The notes under the pieces are model-generated. The model had not been told where the DNA came from. It ran no database searches and worked only from the letters and a program-made list of their open reading frames with translations. This document shows positions 38,394 through 40,538 of a stretch of 40,538 bases of DNA, piece by piece. Position numbers and translations under genes: made by a program. Numbering within the stretch: position 1 is the stretch's first letter; every line of letters starts with the position of its first letter. Origin of the DNA: Caldifarciminota bacterium (lineage in GTDB: Bacteria > Hydrothermota > UBA3073 > JACQXS01 > JAGMCI01); assembly GCA_023129325.1 (NCBI GenBank), contig JAGMCI010000025.1, positions 1 through 40,538 on the forward strand, given 5' to 3'.

Positions 38394-40007
38394 ATGGTAA
38401 TGCGAAAACTTAGAACCAAGATGACCGTCTTCCTCTGGTTTGCAATGTTTGTGTTTGTGGGCTTTATATTTCTTAGTTGGGGAATGCAGGCTACGCGCTC
38501 ACGAAAGTTAACTCCACTTGAGAGGGGAATAGTAGGCATGGTTAATGGCAGACCGCTCTCTTACAGGGCGTATAACAATTTTGTTGGACACTATAGGGAG
38601 CAAGGAATTGAGCCTTTTAAGTGTAGAGAGTTTGCTTTTAATACACTGATAGAAGAAGCATTACTTGATGATGTTTTCAAAGAAAGAGGACTTAAGCTCA
38701 CAGATGAGAAAGTTATTGAGATTATCAAAAATAGTCCTCCTCCTGAGATGTTGGAGGATACCTTGCTTCAGACTAACGGCAAGTTTGATTATCAAAAGTA
38801 TCTTGCCATTATATCTAATCCAGCAAATATCAGATGGCTCAGGTCTTACGAGGCGATTATAAGGTCTCAAGTCCCAAGACAGCTTTTATATCAAGAAATA
38901 TCAAGTAATGTAAGACCAACTACAATTGACCTTATTGAGGGATATATGCAGGGGCACTTGAAGCTTAAACTTGAATATGTATTATTTGAGCCAGATAAAT
39001 TTGATGCAAGCATAGAAAAGATAAGAGAATATTATGACAATCATCGTGAGGAATTTAAGGTCTCCGAAAGACCTAAATTAAAATATGTGCGGTTTCCAGT
39101 AATTCCGACATTAAGAGACGAAGCTTTTATAAAAGATGAAGCCCAGGAAATTTTTGAGCGTGCCAAACAAGGAGTTTCGCTTGATAGTTTGGTAATAGAA
39201 TACAAATGCGAACTCTCAACAATTGAGAAGTCGGTAAAAGGAATTCATAAACCTATAAAGCGAGATGATGGATATCATATTATAGCTATGGATAAAGATT
39301 TACTCTTGCCTATTCGTCCATCAGATGAAACTGTGGCAGGCGTGGAGGATAGGGTAAGGAGTTTCATAGAGGCGGCAAAATCTGGCTTTGATGAAGCAGT
39401 TCTTGCTTATGAATTGAAAGTTGAAGAAGGTTATAACATTATAGAAGAGCTTAATATTTCTTTCCTCAATCTTAAAAAGTCTGATAAACTGATAGGTCCT
39501 GTTGAAGGGCAGCAGTGTTTTTATGTTCTTTATACTCTTGGATACCAACCAGCTCATATTCCTGATTTTTCCGAAGTAGAGGAAAAAGTACGTGATAAGT
39601 ACTTAAATTTCCTTGCGAAAACTAAAGCTCAAAAATTGTATCAAGAAGTTACCCGCCTGCCATCCGTCGGGCAGGAAGGGGAGAAATTCAGAAAGCTTTT
39701 ATCACAAAAAGGCTGGAAAGTTATTACCACAAGCCTGGAGACACTTAAGGATTCAAAAGGAGAAGCTTTTTTCCTTCAAGCCTCAAACATTCCGGAGGAT
39801 GATATTGGGTTAGCAGTTACTGACAAAGGTTATTATCTCATTCATTGTTTAAAGAGAATTGAGCCATCCCAGGAGCAAATCAGAACTGGGATTCCCGATT
39901 TTCAAGCTCAGTGGATGCAAGAGGAAACTCAAAGACTTTATACAGAATGGTTTAACAATTTAAAGGCAAGTGCCAAAATAGAAGACTACAGGTATGAACT
40001 CCACTAA
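38394..40007 (+). CDS. Membrane-anchored periplasmic foldase, PpiD/SurA-like
   Basis: The 537-residue protein has a single N-terminal membrane helix after R-K-L-R-T-K-M, as in PpiD, then the SurA_N-type chaperone segment (V-N-G-R-P-L-S-Y-R-A-Y...A-F-N-T-L-I-E-E-A-L-L). A parvulin-like region near residue 220-300 (Y-Y-D-N-H-R-E-E-F-K-V...D-D-G-Y-H-I-I) is divergent, so isomerase activity is doubtful. Residues 420-428 (T-R-L-P-S-V-G-Q-E) come from a palindromic element. A strong AGGAGG site precedes the ATG. It follows lspA by 17 nt. Confidence 0.85.
   Translation: MVMRKLRTKMTVFLWFAMFVFVGFIFLSWGMQATRSRKLTPLERGIVGMVNGRPLSYRAYNNFVGHYREQGIEPFKCREFAFNTLIEEALLDDVFKERGLKLTDEKVIEIIKNSPPPEMLEDTLLQTNGKFDYQKYLAIISNPANIRWLRSYEAIIRSQVPRQLLYQEISSNVRPTTIDLIEGYMQGHLKLKLEYVLFEPDKFDASIEKIREYYDNHREEFKVSERPKLKYVRFPVIPTLRDEAFIKDEAQEIFERAKQGVSLDSLVIEYKCELSTIEKSVKGIHKPIKRDDGYHIIAMDKDLLLPIRPSDETVAGVEDRVRSFIEAAKSGFDEAVLAYELKVEEGYNIIEELNISFLNLKKSDKLIGPVEGQQCFYVLYTLGYQPAHIPDFSEVEEKVRDKYLNFLAKTKAQKLYQEVTRLPSVGQEGEKFRKLLSQKGWKVITTSLETLKDSKGEAFFLQASNIPEDDIGLAVTDKGYYLIHCLKRIEPSQEQIRTGIPDFQAQWMQEETQRLYTEWFNNLKASAKIEDYRYELH
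39651..39677. repeat. GC palindromic element in frame inside the PpiD-like gene
   Basis: ACCCGCCTGCC-ATCCG-TCGGGCAGGAA differs from the mutS copy at two loop bases and gives the same peptide, TRLPSVGQE. Confidence 0.92.
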
Positions 40008-40009
40008 CT

Positions 40010-40083
40010 GGCGGCGTAGCTCAGTTGGTTAGAGCAGAGGAATCATAATCCTCGTGTCGGGGGTTCGAGTCCCTCCGCCGCTA
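40010..40083 (+). tRNA. tRNA-Met (anticodon CAT), elongator type
   Basis: Acceptor GGCGGCG/CGCCGCT, D-stem GCTC/GAGC, anticodon CAT in loop ATCATAA and T-arm with loop TTCGAGT. The body resembles elongator tRNA-Met rather than initiator; tRNA-Ile2 is less likely. CCA is not encoded. Confidence 0.93.
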
Positions 40084-40135
40084 TTTCCTTGTAAATAAAA
40101 AAAAGAGAAACCACGAATTACATTCACCCTGTACT

Positions 40136-40171
40136 CACCTGCCCGCCGCTTCGCTATGGCAGGCGGGTGCA
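40136..40171. repeat. GC palindromic element, intergenic copy
   Basis: CACCTGCCCGCC-GCTTCGCTAT-GGCAGGCGGGTG folds into a strong hairpin and is close to the ancestral shape of the family. Confidence 0.88.
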
Positions 40172-40197
40172 TAAGTGCAGGGAACTTATAAAGGTAA

Positions 40198-40251
40198 GGG
40201 TTCAAAATTTTGAACCCCTACTTCTATCACTTTAGTGATGTCCCATAGGGA
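40198..40251. repeat. Cluster of small palindromes after tRNA-Met
   Basis: A perfect 20-bp palindrome GGGTTCAAAATTTTGAACCC (40198-40217) is followed by ATCAC/GTGAT and TCCC/GGGA hairpins. From 40084 to 40436 no ORF is convincing and beyond 40251 I see nothing further. Confidence 0.7.
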
Positions 40252-40436
40252 ATACAACTATAAAACGAGGGTTATTTTAAGACTGAGGTTGAAAACTCTG
40301 TGGGTTAAAAATATCCTGATAAATTAGAGTAGATGTAAAAACCTCAGACAGGCATTACTAAATAGTTTTAGAGATTAAGTAGAAGCAATACTCTATCGTT
40401 GAAAGAAAAGTCGGTTTCCTCTTAATTTATAAAGAG

Positions 40437-40538
40437 TTATTTAATTATAATTACTACTCTTCTGTTCTCTATTCCTACTTTTCCTGGACCCGTTTTATGA
40501 GTAAGGATTTCTGCCTCTCCTTTTGCCACAACAACAAG
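40437..40538 (-). CDS. C-terminal 33 codons of a gene entering from the right edge
   Basis: The minus strand reads L-V-V-V-A-K-G-E-A-E-I-L-T-H-K-T-G-P-G-K, then V-G-I-E-N-R-R-V-V-I-I-I-K and TAA at 40437. The open frame to the window edge, the alternating beta pattern and the sharp change to AT-rich noncoding DNA after the stop support a real 3' end. The family is not recognisable from so little. Confidence 0.6.
   Translation of the reverse strand, partial: LVVVAKGEAEILTHKTGPGKVGIENRRVVIIIK

Overview
The window is AT-rich bacterial chromosome. It carries two secreted proteins with C-terminal type IX secretion (T9SS) sorting domains, a long SecA with large insertions, an NfnAB-type pair, many degraded mobile modules and five tRNA genes. 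This suggests an uncultivated anaerobe of the FCB side of the tree, of the WOR-3/Stahlbacteria kind; that placement is inferred from gene content only.

Layout. 1-2311 (minus): a candidate small RNA with terminator, a lone receiver protein, a small FlgM-like protein and a large secreted protein that leaves the left edge. 2355-4550 (minus): a DUF4258/YgiT-type toxin-antitoxin pair and a double-domain ThyX-like protein. 5003-8389 (plus): gcvPB, a REP-associated tyrosine transposase between GTAG hairpins, a small unknown protein and two nucleotidyltransferase (MNT) genes, one with an intact HepT partner and one followed only by an 18-codon remnant. 8645-13564 (plus): a T9SS cargo protein, a 5' stub of glmL, a third MNT gene, intact glmL, a conserved protein of unknown role and a LolA-like protein. 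13739-15241: five tRNAs (Lys, Arg, Ser, Ser here; Met at 40010), with a four-helix-bundle protein and a GIY-YIG nuclease among them. 15705-24881 (minus): nfnB, a lone RAM domain, nfnA, secA, an EGY-like site-2 protease, a broken GxxExxY gene and a polysaccharide dehydratase. 24973-33705 (plus): rpmA, a subtilase with beta-propeller and T9SS tail, an SdpI/DUF1648 protein, an HtpX-like protease with an EF-hand, a TPR-SPOR protein and mutS. 33918-34403 (minus): adenosine-specific kinase family protein. 34744-40083 (plus): ileS, a DksA/TraR-like gene, lspA, a PpiD/SurA-like foldase and tRNA-Met. The right edge holds the last 33 codons of a minus-strand gene.

Three genome-scale habits stand out. 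First, a GC-rich palindromic element of about 27 bp lies both between genes and in frame inside secA, mutS, ileS, the DksA-like gene and the PpiD-like gene, much like Rickettsia palindromic elements; the ileS copy contains a second palindrome nested inside it. Second, many strong TTGACA/TATAAT promoters end only 4-9 nt before the start codon, so several major genes look leaderless or nearly so, while downstream operon genes keep Shine-Dalgarno sites or ATGA overlaps. Third, most gaps between transcription units are filled by arrays of a short degenerate word on one arm and its reverse complement on the other, with a different word at different loci.

Envelope and export genes are prominent (SecA, LspA, PpiD-like, site-2 protease, HtpX-like, LolA-like, SPOR protein, T9SS cargo). 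Central metabolism is represented by gcvPB, GlmL, NfnAB and ThyX-like.
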